Shown piece by piece: positions 15,972 to 23,948 of a stretch of DNA of 64,000 nucleotides. The position numbers and the translations under genes were made by a program. The DNA is from Martinezella hainanensis (lineage in GTDB: Bacteria; Pseudomonadota; Alphaproteobacteria; Rhizobiales; Rhizobiaceae). The notes beneath the pieces were generated by a model. That model was not told the DNA's origin and searched no databases. It worked only from the letters and a program-made list of their open reading frames with translations. Within the stretch, counting starts at the first letter, position 1. Every line of letters starts with the position of its first letter. The stretch lies in assembly GCF_900094555.1 (NCBI RefSeq), contig NZ_FMAC01000003.1, positions 496,001 to 560,000 of the forward strand, in the 5' to 3' direction.

Positions 15972-17327
15972 TCAGCCCCTCGCGGCGGCGAGACCTGCGT
16001 CGAGCGCGGTCAGGATGGTTTGAACATTTTCCGCCGTCACGATCAGCGGCGGTGACATGATGACGTTGGCGCCGGACGTGCGCACCAGAACGCCGGCGTC
16101 ATAGGTGGCGTCCTGCACCTTCTGGATGACATCCTTGGCAGCACCGCTTTTCTTTGCACGGTCGCTGACGAGTTCGAGAGCGCACATCAGGCCCTTGCCG
16201 CGCACGTCGCCCACCAGTTCATGCTTGTCCTGCAGCTTCTTCAGGCCGGCGAGCAGTTCTTCACCACGCGCTGCGGCATTATCGGCGACGTTGAGGCGCT
16301 TGGTTTCCTTCAATGTGGCAAGGGCTGCGGCCGCGCCAACTGGATGGCCGGAATAGGTGTAGCCGTGACCGATGCTTCCGACCGCGCTCTTGTTGCTTTC
16401 GAAGACCTGAGCGACCTTGTCGGAGATCATCACGGCGCCGAAGGGGAAATAGCCGTTGGTGATCGCCTTGGCAGTCGACATCATGTCCGGCTGTACGCCC
16501 CAGAGGCGCGATCCGGTCCAGGCGCCGGTGCGGCCGAACGCCGTGATGACCTCGTCGGCGATCAGCAGGATGCCGTGGCGGTCGCAGATCTCGCGCATCA
16601 GCGGCAGGAAGGTTTCGTGCGGGACGATGACGCCGCCGGCGCCGAGCACCGGTTCGACGATCAGCGCGGCAATGGTATCGGCTCCCTGGAAGGCAATCTC
16701 GTCTTCGAAGAGCCTGCCGATGGCAGCCGCAATCTCGGCGCCATCGGTGGTGTTGAATGGGTTGCGATAGGGGAAGGGCGCGGGCAGATGGATGACGCCC
16801 GGGAGCAGCGGCTCGTAATTGCGACGGAAATTCTGGTTGCCGTTGACCGAGGCACCGCCGAAATGCGTGCCGTGATAACCCTTCTTCAGTGCGACGAACT
16901 TGGTGCGCTCGGGCTGGCCATTGACCTTGTGGAACTGGCGCGCCAGCCGCAGGCAGGTCTCGACCGAATCCGAGCCGCCCGAGGTGAAGAAGGAACGGCT
17001 GAGGCCATCCGGCTTGAACCATTCGGCGAGTTCGTAGGAAAGTTCGATCAGCGGCGAGTTGGTCGTGCCGCGGAAGGTCGAGTAGTAGGGCAGCTCGTCG
17101 AGCTGGTCGCGGATCGCTTTCTTCACCGGCTCGCAGGAATAGCCGAGATTGACGTTCCAGAGGCCGCCGACGGCATCAAGCACCTTCTGGCCGTGAATAT
17201 CGACGATTTCGACGCCCTCGCCTGAGTTGATGATGCGCGGCGGATTGGCCTGCATCTCAGCCGGATGGGCCATCGGATGCCACAGGTGGCGGGCGTTGTT
17301 TTCGATGATGAAATTGGTCTCACGCAT
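15972..17327 (-). CDS. Omega-amine:pyruvate-type class III aminotransferase
   Basis: 451 residues. It moves an amino group from a primary amine or omega-amino acid to pyruvate or another oxo acid, leaving an aldehyde. Seen are LWHPM near the start, GGSDSVET (117-124), YHGTHFGG, the ring-nitrogen Asp in IADEVITAFGRTG and the PLP lysine near 287 (STAKAITNGYFP). GYTYSGHPVGAAAAL is the usual class III end-of-domain segment. The ATG at 17327 follows AGAGGAATTTGAC; the frame stays open to 17804 but that would overlap the HAD gene. Divergent permease and aldehyde dehydrogenase genes suggest uptake, deamination and oxidation of an amine such as putrescine or an arylethylamine. Confidence 0.87.
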   Translation of the reverse strand: MRETNFIIENNARHLWHPMAHPAEMQANPPRIINSGEGVEIVDIHGQKVLDAVGGLWNVNLGYSCEPVKKAIRDQLDELPYYSTFRGTTNSPLIELSYELAEWFKPDGLSRSFFTSGGSDSVETCLRLARQFHKVNGQPERTKFVALKKGYHGTHFGGASVNGNQNFRRNYEPLLPGVIHLPAPFPYRNPFNTTDGAEIAAAIGRLFEDEIAFQGADTIAALIVEPVLGAGGVIVPHETFLPLMREICDRHGILLIADEVITAFGRTGAWTGSRLWGVQPDMMSTAKAITNGYFPFGAVMISDKVAQVFESNKSAVGSIGHGYTYSGHPVGAAAALATLKETKRLNVADNAAARGEELLAGLKKLQDKHELVGDVRGKGLMCALELVSDRAKKSGAAKDVIQKVQDATYDAGVLVRTSGANVIMSPPLIVTAENVQTILTALDAGLAAARG

Positions 17328-17344
17328 GTCAAATTCCTCTTTGT

Positions 17345-17995
17345 TCAGAGCCCCAGCATGGCAAGTGCGCGGGCATAGCTTTCGGCAGGGCGGGTCACGT
17401 CGAAATGCACGTGCGGCAGGCTCACGGCTTCGGCGCCCTCGATGTTCTTCTTCTGGTCGTCGACGAAGACGCAGGCCTCGTGCGGCAAGTTGAGCTCGGC
17501 AAGAACGAGCTCGTAGGCACGGGGATCGGGTTTCAGGATCTTCGTGTAGGTGGCATCGACGATGACGTCGAAAAGCTCGATCAGCGGAAAACGCTGGCGG
17601 AACTCGACGCCATAGAAGAGGTCGAGCTCGTTCGACAGGATCGCCAGCTTGAGGCCGGCTTCCTTCGCACGCAGGATGGCGTCGCGGGCTTCCGGGCGCA
17701 GAACCAGCTCCGGTTCGGCTCCGCGCGCCCGGCGCACGAAGGTCTGCATGTCCGTCCAGTTTTCCCCGACAAGCTTGCCGACTTCGTTCGTGCGTTTGAG
17801 CCAATAGTCCCGTTCGGTGATCTCGCGGTTCTGCATCGCAACCCAGAGCGGGTCCGTCGTCGTGTCGAACGGCCCGAGCCAGGTCAGCGATCCCTCGGGA
17901 AGGCCGAGCGTGCGCTCGGTGATGTCATGTGTCTCGAAGAGGGTGCGGGTGACGACGCCGCCGAAATCGAGGATAAGCGCGCGGTCCTGTGTCAT
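17345..17995 (-). CDS. HAD-superfamily hydrolase
   Basis: 216 residues. HAD motif I is changed: LILDFGGVVTR has the first Asp (nucleophile), but the usual acid/base Asp two residues on is Gly, as in the DFGGV subgroup of epoxide-hydrolase-like and YihX-like HADs. Motif II is LAILSNE (Ser), motif III Lys is in ILKPDPRAY, and motif IV is CVFVDDQKKN. ATG 17995 overlaps the previous stop (ATGA). In this operon it might remove phosphate from by-products of the kinase step or act in housekeeping; no substrate can be given. Confidence 0.82.
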   Translation of the reverse strand: MTQDRALILDFGGVVTRTLFETHDITERTLGLPEGSLTWLGPFDTTTDPLWVAMQNREITERDYWLKRTNEVGKLVGENWTDMQTFVRRARGAEPELVLRPEARDAILRAKEAGLKLAILSNELDLFYGVEFRQRFPLIELFDVIVDATYTKILKPDPRAYELVLAELNLPHEACVFVDDQKKNIEGAEAVSLPHVHFDVTRPAESYARALAMLGL

Positions 17996-19245
17996 GGCCG
18001 TCCCTCCGGAATGACGCCTTCGGCCACCCATTGATCGAAGATGGCGAGTGCGGCGGCCGAAAAGGCCGGCGCGTTGATGTGGGCATCGATCTCCCGCAGG
18101 GTCACGGAAGGCGGAACGGCGCGGCGCATCTCGTCGATGAAGGCGTCGAGGCCTTCCGGATCATGCAGCGGCTCTTCAGGCTTGTCCCATTCCTGCAAGC
18201 CCTCGGTCGGCAGGAGGAAGGCGACCTTCGCATCGGCGCGTTTCAGTTTTTCCCCGATCAGCCGCGCGACTTTGCGCCGACCTTCCGGCGATGTCGTGAC
18301 CGATCCGATCAGCCGGTTATGAGCGTGATAGGGACGATCGGCAAAGATTGCAGGCAGCTCCTGCCACGCCTGCAGATCGACCATGTCGACGGCGCCGGGG
18401 GCGACGAGCTGCGGAATGCCGGCGCGTCCTGCATTTTCGAGCCGGTCCGGTCCGGAGGTAACGACGCTGCTATAATGATGATTGCTGACCTCCTGGATGC
18501 AGAAGTCGAAGACGGCGGCAAAGTCGCCCTTCGCGGCGATCGCCTCATAGGCACGTCCCCCCATGCCGGTGGAATGGAATACGGCGACGTCATAGCCGCG
18601 CTTTTCCAGTTCGGGCCGCAGATACTTCATATATTTCAGGCAGGATGAGCCGAGCGACGTTATGCCGACGAGCGGTCGTTCGCGATCTGGCTTGGTGCCG
18701 TGCTTGGCAGCTCCGACGACCGCGCCGCAGGCCTGTGAGAGCACGGAGCGGCAGATGCTGTTTAGGCCGTAGAGACCGCCGGCCCACAGGATCATCATCA
18801 GATCGGGCGCAATCCGTTCAGGCGGAATGAGATGGGAGTAGGCAATCGTCGAAACCACGAATTTCGGGACGCCGAGCGGCAGGACGGCGGCGACATCGAG
18901 CGCCAGATCCGTGCCCATGGAGCCGCCGAGCACGATGATGCCATCGACCAGCCCGTCGTCGTAGAGACGTCGCGTCAGCGCTGATGCGCCCTTTGCCATG
19001 GCTGCCATGGCGCTGTTTTCATCGCCGCTTTCGGCGATCGCCTCGATCGTGGTGGAGGCGGCTTTCGCGATATCATGCTTGGAGTAATCTGGGCTGTAAG
19101 GCGGATCGCCGAGAATGCTGACGTCCATCATGGCCGGCTGGCCGCCGGCTTCCCTGATGACGGACGCCATGAATTGCAGTTCGTCGCATTTGGTGTCACC
19201 GGTTCCGATGACGAGTATCCTTGGCAGGGGAGCCGCAGGGCTCAT
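17992..19245 (-). CDS. Tm-1-like ATP-binding (UPF0261) protein
   Basis: 417 residues with the UPF0261/Tm-1 layout. The N-terminal half is nucleotide-binding-like (ILVIGTGDTKCDELQF; VDGIIVLGGSMGTDLAL), followed by VGITSLGSSCLKYMKYLRPELEKRGYDVAVFHSTGMGG. The family includes the N-terminal domain of the tomato Tm-1 resistance protein; its biochemical role in bacteria is not established. It often sits beside a TIM-barrel PEP-hydrolase-like gene, which is missing here. ATG 19245 is preferred over TTG 19248 because AGGAGGA is better spaced; it overlaps the IclR stop (TGATG). Its presence in an amine-utilisation operon is unexplained. Confidence 0.85.
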   Translation of the reverse strand: MSPAAPLPRILVIGTGDTKCDELQFMASVIREAGGQPAMMDVSILGDPPYSPDYSKHDIAKAASTTIEAIAESGDENSAMAAMAKGASALTRRLYDDGLVDGIIVLGGSMGTDLALDVAAVLPLGVPKFVVSTIAYSHLIPPERIAPDLMMILWAGGLYGLNSICRSVLSQACGAVVGAAKHGTKPDRERPLVGITSLGSSCLKYMKYLRPELEKRGYDVAVFHSTGMGGRAYEAIAAKGDFAAVFDFCIQEVSNHHYSSVVTSGPDRLENAGRAGIPQLVAPGAVDMVDLQAWQELPAIFADRPYHAHNRLIGSVTTSPEGRRKVARLIGEKLKRADAKVAFLLPTEGLQEWDKPEEPLHDPEGLDAFIDEMRRAVPPSVTLREIDAHINAPAFSAAALAIFDQWVAEGVIPEGRP

Positions 19246-20033
19246 CAATCTGTCCTCCTGATTTTTGCGATGGTTCCCATGGGTCTTTCCGACCCGTAAT
19301 ATTTTTCTGAGATGGCGTTGGCCGTGGCGACGGCCTGGGTGCCGAAGTCTTGAATGGCAGCCTTGGTCGTGCGCGAGAGCGGGGCAGCGACGGCAACGCA
19401 GCCGATTGGACGGCCGCTCGGTGTGCGTACCGGCGCGGCCGTGCTGATGACGCCCGCTTCGAGTCCCTGGTCACTGATGGAAAAGCCGCGGGCAGTCGTC
19501 TCGTCGAGCATGTCACGCACCAACTGAGAATCGATGACGGTGTGGTCGGTAAATTTCTCCAGCGGCTTCTTGAGCGCCGCGTCGATTTCCGCCCGCGGGC
19601 TGAAGGCTAGGTATGCAAGACCGGATGCCGTAGCATGGAAGGGCAGGAGGCTTCCGACATCGACGATAATGCGATGCGCGCGCGGCGAATCCTCCACGTG
19701 AATGGTCGAGAGCTGTCCGCCCGAAAATTCCGATAGGTGCACGGTTTCGGTCGATGATTCGGCGAGCGTCTTGATGAAGGGGATGGCGACCCGCAGGAAA
19801 GGAAAGCGTGCTTCCCGGATACGAGCGAGGCGAACCGGCGCCGAGCCGATGCGATAGCGGCGCGTATCCTGATCCTGCTCTACGAAGCCGTGTTTTTCCA
19901 GCTCCACCAGAAAGCGTCGCGCCGTCGCCTTATCCAGCGCGCACAGGCGGGCGATGTCGGTCAGACCCGCCTCCTTGTCCAGCCGTGACAGGGTGTCCAG
20001 CAATGCCAGCGCCTTTCCGATCGTGCTCATCAT
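19245..20033 (-). CDS. IclR-family transcriptional regulator
   Basis: 262 residues. The N-terminal winged helix is IGKALALLDTLSRLDKEAGLTDIARLCALDKATARRFLVELEKHGFV. The C-terminal effector domain has LPFHATASGLAYLAF and GLEAGVISTAAPVR, the IclR signatures. A second ATG at 20030 is better spaced from AGGAGG and may be the real start. It is the first gene of the minus-strand operon with Tm-1, HAD and aminotransferase genes, and divergent from the permease and aldehyde dehydrogenase. A palindrome in the shared gap is a likely binding site, so it probably controls both directions and itself. The effector is unknown; an amine or its acid product is the natural guess. Confidence 0.9.
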   Translation of the reverse strand: MMSTIGKALALLDTLSRLDKEAGLTDIARLCALDKATARRFLVELEKHGFVEQDQDTRRYRIGSAPVRLARIREARFPFLRVAIPFIKTLAESSTETVHLSEFSGGQLSTIHVEDSPRAHRIIVDVGSLLPFHATASGLAYLAFSPRAEIDAALKKPLEKFTDHTVIDSQLVRDMLDETTARGFSISDQGLEAGVISTAAPVRTPSGRPIGCVAVAAPLSRTTKAAIQDFGTQAVATANAISEKYYGSERPMGTIAKIRRTD

Positions 20034-20348
20034 TCCTCCTCTTGGGTTGGTCAGTTTTTGATTTTGTGCGTCCAGCCGTGGCTTTCCGTCAAATCAGCTT
20101 GCTGACCCTGCGCCGCAGCACGATAGCAGCGACCCAAGATACTTAACATGCGAAATAACTTGACAGAGGCCGGCAATGTTTGCAAGTCTATATTTGAAGC
20201 TGTGGTTCAAATAATGAACCATAAGCGCTGACGGCGGCAAAATCAACAAAAGCATAAGCCCCGCTCGTCAGTCCGGTTTTTGGTGGAGGTCGTACGCGTG
20301 CAATCGCGGCGATGATCGGATGTTCTTAAACAAGGGGAACGAACGCAG
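20034..20348. promoter_or_regulatory. Divergent promoter region between iclR-type gene and permease
   Basis: A 315-base gap with no gene. It holds the palindrome at 20203-20221 and a TTGACA hexamer at 20160-20165. A TATATT at 20189 is too far from that hexamer (23 bases) for a standard promoter, so the exact start sites are not resolved. Confidence 0.55.
20203..20221. promoter_or_regulatory. Probable IclR operator
   Basis: Perfect inverted repeat TGGTTCA-N5-TGAACCA with an AT-only centre. It is located 128 bases before the permease start and 170 before the IclR start. Length and symmetry match IclR-type sites, and no other regulator gene adjoins this gap. Confidence 0.6.
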
Positions 20349-21803
20349 ATGAACACGCAAAATTCGCAAGGCGCGGCTGAAAACCAGCTGCGCAAAAACA
20401 GTCTCGGCGTCGGTGCCGTGACCTTCCTCGTGGTTTCGGCCGCGGCGCCGCTGACGGCGGTTGCCGGCGGCGTGCCGCTGTCCATGATGCTCGGCAACGG
20501 GCCGGGTATTCCGCTCACCTTCCTGCTGGTGACGGGCATCCTGCTGTTGTTTGCAGTCGGTTACGTCGCCATGGCGCGCCATATAAGAAATGCTGGCGCC
20601 TTCTATGCCTACACGGCTCAGGGCCTTGGCGGCCTCATGGGTGGTGCCGCCGCGCTCATTGCCATTCTCGCCTACAATGCCATGCAGGTGGGCGTCCTCG
20701 GGCTTTTCGGGGCGGCGACCAAGGGCTTTTTTGCCGAGCAGCTCGGCATCGATCTTCCCTGGTGGGTCTGGAGCTTTGTCGGCATCGCCTTCGTTGCCGT
20801 TTTCGGCTATCGCCGCGTCGATCTATCGGCGAAGGTGCTGACGGTACTGGTCATTCTCGAGTATCTTGTCGTGCTCGTCATCGACGCCGCGATCTTCGTA
20901 AAGGGCGGCGATGCTGGTCTTTCCGCAGCACCTTTCACGCCAACCGCCTTCTGGAGCGGAACGCCGGCCATCGGTCTCCTCTTCTGCTTCGCCGCCTTCA
21001 TCGGCTTCGAAGCGACGACCATTTACAGTGAAGAGGCTCGCGAACCGGAAAAGACCGTGCCGCGTGCGACCTATATCTCCGTTCTCATCATCGGCATCTT
21101 CTATATGCTGACGTCCTGGCTGATGGTAACCGGCGCCGGCGTCGACAAGCTTGTGCCGACTCTGCAGGGCCTAGCCGATCCCACGACCTTTCTCTTCGGC
21201 CTTGCCGAGCGCTATGTCGGCCACTGGATCACCGTCGTGATGAGCGTTCTCTTCATCACCAGCCTGTTTGCCGGCATCCTCGCCTTCCACAATGGCGTTG
21301 CACGCTACATGTATGTCGCCGGGCGCGAAGGTTTGCTGCCGAAGTCGGTCGGCGTCACGCATCCGGTCTTCCAGAGCCCGCACGTCGGTTCGATCATTCA
21401 GACTGTCATTGCCGTGCTCGTCGTCGCGCTCTTTGCGACTACGGGTCAGGACCCAGTGCTGGCGCTTTTCTCGTGGCTTACGAATGTCGCGACGCTCGCA
21501 ATCATCCTGCTGATGGCTTTCACCGCCTTCTCGATCGTGGTGTTCTTCAGCCGCAATCCGGGGCTCGAGCGTAATGTCCTGGCGATTAAGGTGCTGCCGA
21601 TCGTGATAGGCCTTATCCTTCTGGCGCTGGTCTATTATATCTCGGCGAATTTCGGCGCGATCGCCGGTGCCAATGGCGTGCTGGCCATCTTGTTACCGGG
21701 GCTCGTGCTGATCGCAGGCATCATCGGCTTCATCGCTGCGGCTCGTCTGAAGTCGTCGGATGCGGCAAGCTATGCCCGCCTCGGTGCCGGCCAGGAAGCT
21801 TGA
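20349..21803 (+). CDS. APC-superfamily amino acid/amine permease
   Basis: 484-residue inner-membrane transporter with 12 likely helices. The first segment VTFLVVSAAAPLTAVAGGVPLSMMLGNGPG and the FAAFIGFEATTIYSEEAREPEKTVPRA stretch are typical of the amino acid/polyamine/organocation superfamily. It is divergent from the IclR gene and 57 bases ahead of an aldehyde dehydrogenase, so it is probably the uptake system of the amine pathway. The ribosome binding site is AAGGGGAACGAACGCAG. The substrate cannot be read; putrescine-like amines, arylethylamines or amino acids are all possible. Confidence 0.88.
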   Translation: MNTQNSQGAAENQLRKNSLGVGAVTFLVVSAAAPLTAVAGGVPLSMMLGNGPGIPLTFLLVTGILLLFAVGYVAMARHIRNAGAFYAYTAQGLGGLMGGAAALIAILAYNAMQVGVLGLFGAATKGFFAEQLGIDLPWWVWSFVGIAFVAVFGYRRVDLSAKVLTVLVILEYLVVLVIDAAIFVKGGDAGLSAAPFTPTAFWSGTPAIGLLFCFAAFIGFEATTIYSEEAREPEKTVPRATYISVLIIGIFYMLTSWLMVTGAGVDKLVPTLQGLADPTTFLFGLAERYVGHWITVVMSVLFITSLFAGILAFHNGVARYMYVAGREGLLPKSVGVTHPVFQSPHVGSIIQTVIAVLVVALFATTGQDPVLALFSWLTNVATLAIILLMAFTAFSIVVFFSRNPGLERNVLAIKVLPIVIGLILLALVYYISANFGAIAGANGVLAILLPGLVLIAGIIGFIAAARLKSSDAASYARLGAGQEA

Positions 21804-21860
21804 ACCAGTTCCAATCGCGGTGGCGGGGAAACCCGCCACCCTTTTTCGCGAGAGAATGAG

Positions 21861-23339
21861 ATGCAGGACAAGATCGACCAGCTCCGGACATTATCCGTTT
21901 CCCCGCAGGCATTGTTCATGGGCGGCGCGTGGCGCCAGCCGGCCAGCGGTGCTGTGATGGACGTCATTTCGCCAATCGACGGTACGCGGCTGACCACGAT
22001 TGCCGATGCCGGCACTGAAGATGTCGATCTCGCCGTCAAGGCCGCGCGTCAGGCCTTCGAAAGGGGCAGCTGGTCGAAGGCGGCACCGGCCGAACGCAAG
22101 AAGGTGCTGCTGAAAATTGCCGAACTGATCGAGAAGAACGCGCTTGAACTCGCCGTGCTCGGCGTGCGCGACAACGGCACGGAAATCTCGATGGCGCTGA
22201 AGGCCGAGCCCGGCAGTGCCGCCGGCACCTTCCGCTACTATGCCGAGGCGATCGACAAGGTCTATGGCGAGATCGCGCCGACGGCCGAGAACATTCTCGG
22301 CCTCGTCCACCGCGAGCCGATCGGCGTCGTGGCCGCCATCGTGCCCTGGAATTTCCCGATGATGATCGGCGCCTGGAAGATTGCGCCGGCGCTTGCCGCC
22401 GGCAATTCCGTGGTGCTGAAGCCTGCAGAGGGCGCGTCGTTGACGCTTCTGAGGCTTGCGGAAATTTGCGCGGAAGCGGGATTGCCCGAAGGCGTCTTCA
22501 ACGTCGTCACCGGCCGTGGCGCAATCTGCGGTGAGGCGCTGGGGCTGCACATGGATATCGATGTGCTCGCCTTCACCGGCTCCGGCCCGATCGGGCGGCG
22601 GCTCTTGGAATATTCGGCGCATTCCAACCTGAAGCGCGTCTATCTGGAGCTTGGTGGCAAGTCACCGAATATCGTCTTTGCTGATGCGCCCGATCTTGAT
22701 CAGGCAGCCAAGGTGTCGGCCTATGGCATCTTCCGCAATTCTGGCCAGGTCTGTGTCGCCGGCTCGCGGCTACTGGTCGAGAAGTCGATCCATGCGGCCT
22801 TCTCCGAGAAGGTCGCCCGCATCGCCGAGGCCATGAAAGTCGGCGACCCCCTGCATCTGACGACGGAAGCGGGGGCCATCTCCAGCGAGATCCAGCTGAA
22901 GAAAGACCTTGGCTATGTCTCTCAGGCGCTGTCGGAAGGCGCATCGCTGCGCACCGGCGGTTCACGCATTCTCGAGGAGACGGGCGGATACTATATGCGG
23001 CCCGCTGTCTTCGACGTAACACCATCGATGACCTTGGCGCGAGAAGAGGTGTTCGGGCCAATCCTCTCGATCATTCCTTTCGAGACGGAAGCGGAAGCGC
23101 TTGAGATCGCCAATGCCACGGAATATGGCCTTGCCTCGGCCGTCTGGACATCGAACCTGTCGCGAGCCCACCGGATGGTGCGGGGTATTCGCGCCGGCGT
23201 GGTGCATGTCAACACCTATGGCGGCGCCGATAACAGCGTGCCTCTCGGCGGTGTCAGGCAATCCGGCAATGGCCATGACAAGTCGCTGCATGCGCTCGAC
23301 AAATATATCGACCTGAAGACGGCTTGGATTCAGCTCTAA
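21861..23339 (+). CDS. NAD-dependent aldehyde dehydrogenase (PuuC/phenylacetaldehyde-type)
   Basis: 492 residues. The catalytic Cys is in NSGQVCVAGSRLLVEK, the general base Glu in YLELGGKSPNIVF, the cofactor segment is PWNFPMMIGAWK, and the conserved GNGHDKSLHALDKYIDLKTAW end is typical of the family that includes PuuC, betaine aldehyde and phenylacetaldehyde dehydrogenases. It would oxidise the aldehyde left by the aminotransferase or phospho-lyase encoded across the divergent promoter. If that aldehyde is 4-hydroxyphenylacetaldehyde the product feeds HpaBC directly; if it is aminobutanal the product goes to GABA. The ribosome binding site is AGAGAATGAG, weak. A terminator follows 17 bases after the stop. 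Confidence 0.88.
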   Translation: MQDKIDQLRTLSVSPQALFMGGAWRQPASGAVMDVISPIDGTRLTTIADAGTEDVDLAVKAARQAFERGSWSKAAPAERKKVLLKIAELIEKNALELAVLGVRDNGTEISMALKAEPGSAAGTFRYYAEAIDKVYGEIAPTAENILGLVHREPIGVVAAIVPWNFPMMIGAWKIAPALAAGNSVVLKPAEGASLTLLRLAEICAEAGLPEGVFNVVTGRGAICGEALGLHMDIDVLAFTGSGPIGRRLLEYSAHSNLKRVYLELGGKSPNIVFADAPDLDQAAKVSAYGIFRNSGQVCVAGSRLLVEKSIHAAFSEKVARIAEAMKVGDPLHLTTEAGAISSEIQLKKDLGYVSQALSEGASLRTGGSRILEETGGYYMRPAVFDVTPSMTLAREEVFGPILSIIPFETEAEALEIANATEYGLASAVWTSNLSRAHRMVRGIRAGVVHVNTYGGADNSVPLGGVRQSGNGHDKSLHALDKYIDLKTAWIQL

Positions 23340-23355
23340 AGGTATTCTCGCATGC

Positions 23356-23396
23356 AAACAGGGTGCCGCGTGATCGTCGGCACTCTGTTTCTATTT
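23356..23396 (+). terminator. Terminator after the aldehyde dehydrogenase
   Basis: A 13-bp stem with one mismatch (AAACAGGGTGCCG 23356-23368, CGGCACTCTGTTT 23378-23390) is followed by CTATTT. It lies between convergent genes and may serve both strands. Confidence 0.72.
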
Positions 23397-23425
23397 CTGG
23401 CGGTTACTCGTCAAACCTTCGACGG

Positions 23426-23938
23426 CTAGCCGCCGAAGCTGCCCGTCTGGGTCGGCACATGCACATAGTTGCGGTCGAAATAGAGCAGTGCATGTCCGTC
23501 CTTGCGGCTGCGAATATCCATCACCTCGCCGATGAAGATATGGTGCGTGCCGACAAGGCGCGCTTCGGTCAGCCGGCAATCGAAGGAGACGATGGCATCG
23601 GAGAGCGCCTGGCTGCCGGAGCGGAAATTGATCCATTCCGCTGCAGCGTAGCGCTCCTCCATGTCGGCACGCTGGCCGGCGAAATAGCCGGCCAATTCCT
23701 TGTGCTCCTGCGTCAGGACATTGACGCAGAAGCGACGGTTATCGAGGAAGAGGCTTGTTTGCGCCGAGCGGCTGTTCATGCAGACCAGCAGCGTCGGCGG
23801 TTCGTCGGTGACGCTGCACATGGCGGTTGCCGTGAAGCCGCCGCGGCCGGCAGGGCCATTTGTCGTGATCACGTTGACCGGCGCGCAAACCCTTGCCATG
23901 GCGTTGCGGAATTCGGTTTTCGAGAGTTGCTCCTCCAT
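23426..23938 (-). CDS. hpaC: Flavin reductase component of 4-hydroxyphenylacetate 3-hydroxylase
   Basis: 170 residues, the normal HpaC length. It reduces FAD (or FMN) with NADH and hands it to HpaB. Family features are FRNAMARVCAPVNVITTNG, GFTATAMCSVTDEPPTLLVCMN (the flavin loop), FCVNVLTQEHKELAGYFAG, GTHHIFIGEV and ALLYFDRNYVH. ATG 23938 lies 10 bases after the hpaB stop with GTGAGGC upstream; a longer frame to 24025 would run into hpaB and lacks a binding site. It is co-transcribed with hpaB. Confidence 0.92.
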   Translation of the reverse strand: MEEQLSKTEFRNAMARVCAPVNVITTNGPAGRGGFTATAMCSVTDEPPTLLVCMNSRSAQTSLFLDNRRFCVNVLTQEHKELAGYFAGQRADMEERYAAAEWINFRSGSQALSDAIVSFDCRLTEARLVGTHHIFIGEVMDIRSRKDGHALLYFDRNYVHVPTQTGSFGG

Positions 23939-23948
23939 GACAACGGCC

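Noticed and set aside
17328..17804. N-terminal extension of the aminotransferase
   Set aside because: The extension would overlap the HAD gene and has no similarity to the family; a good ribosome binding site is at 17327.
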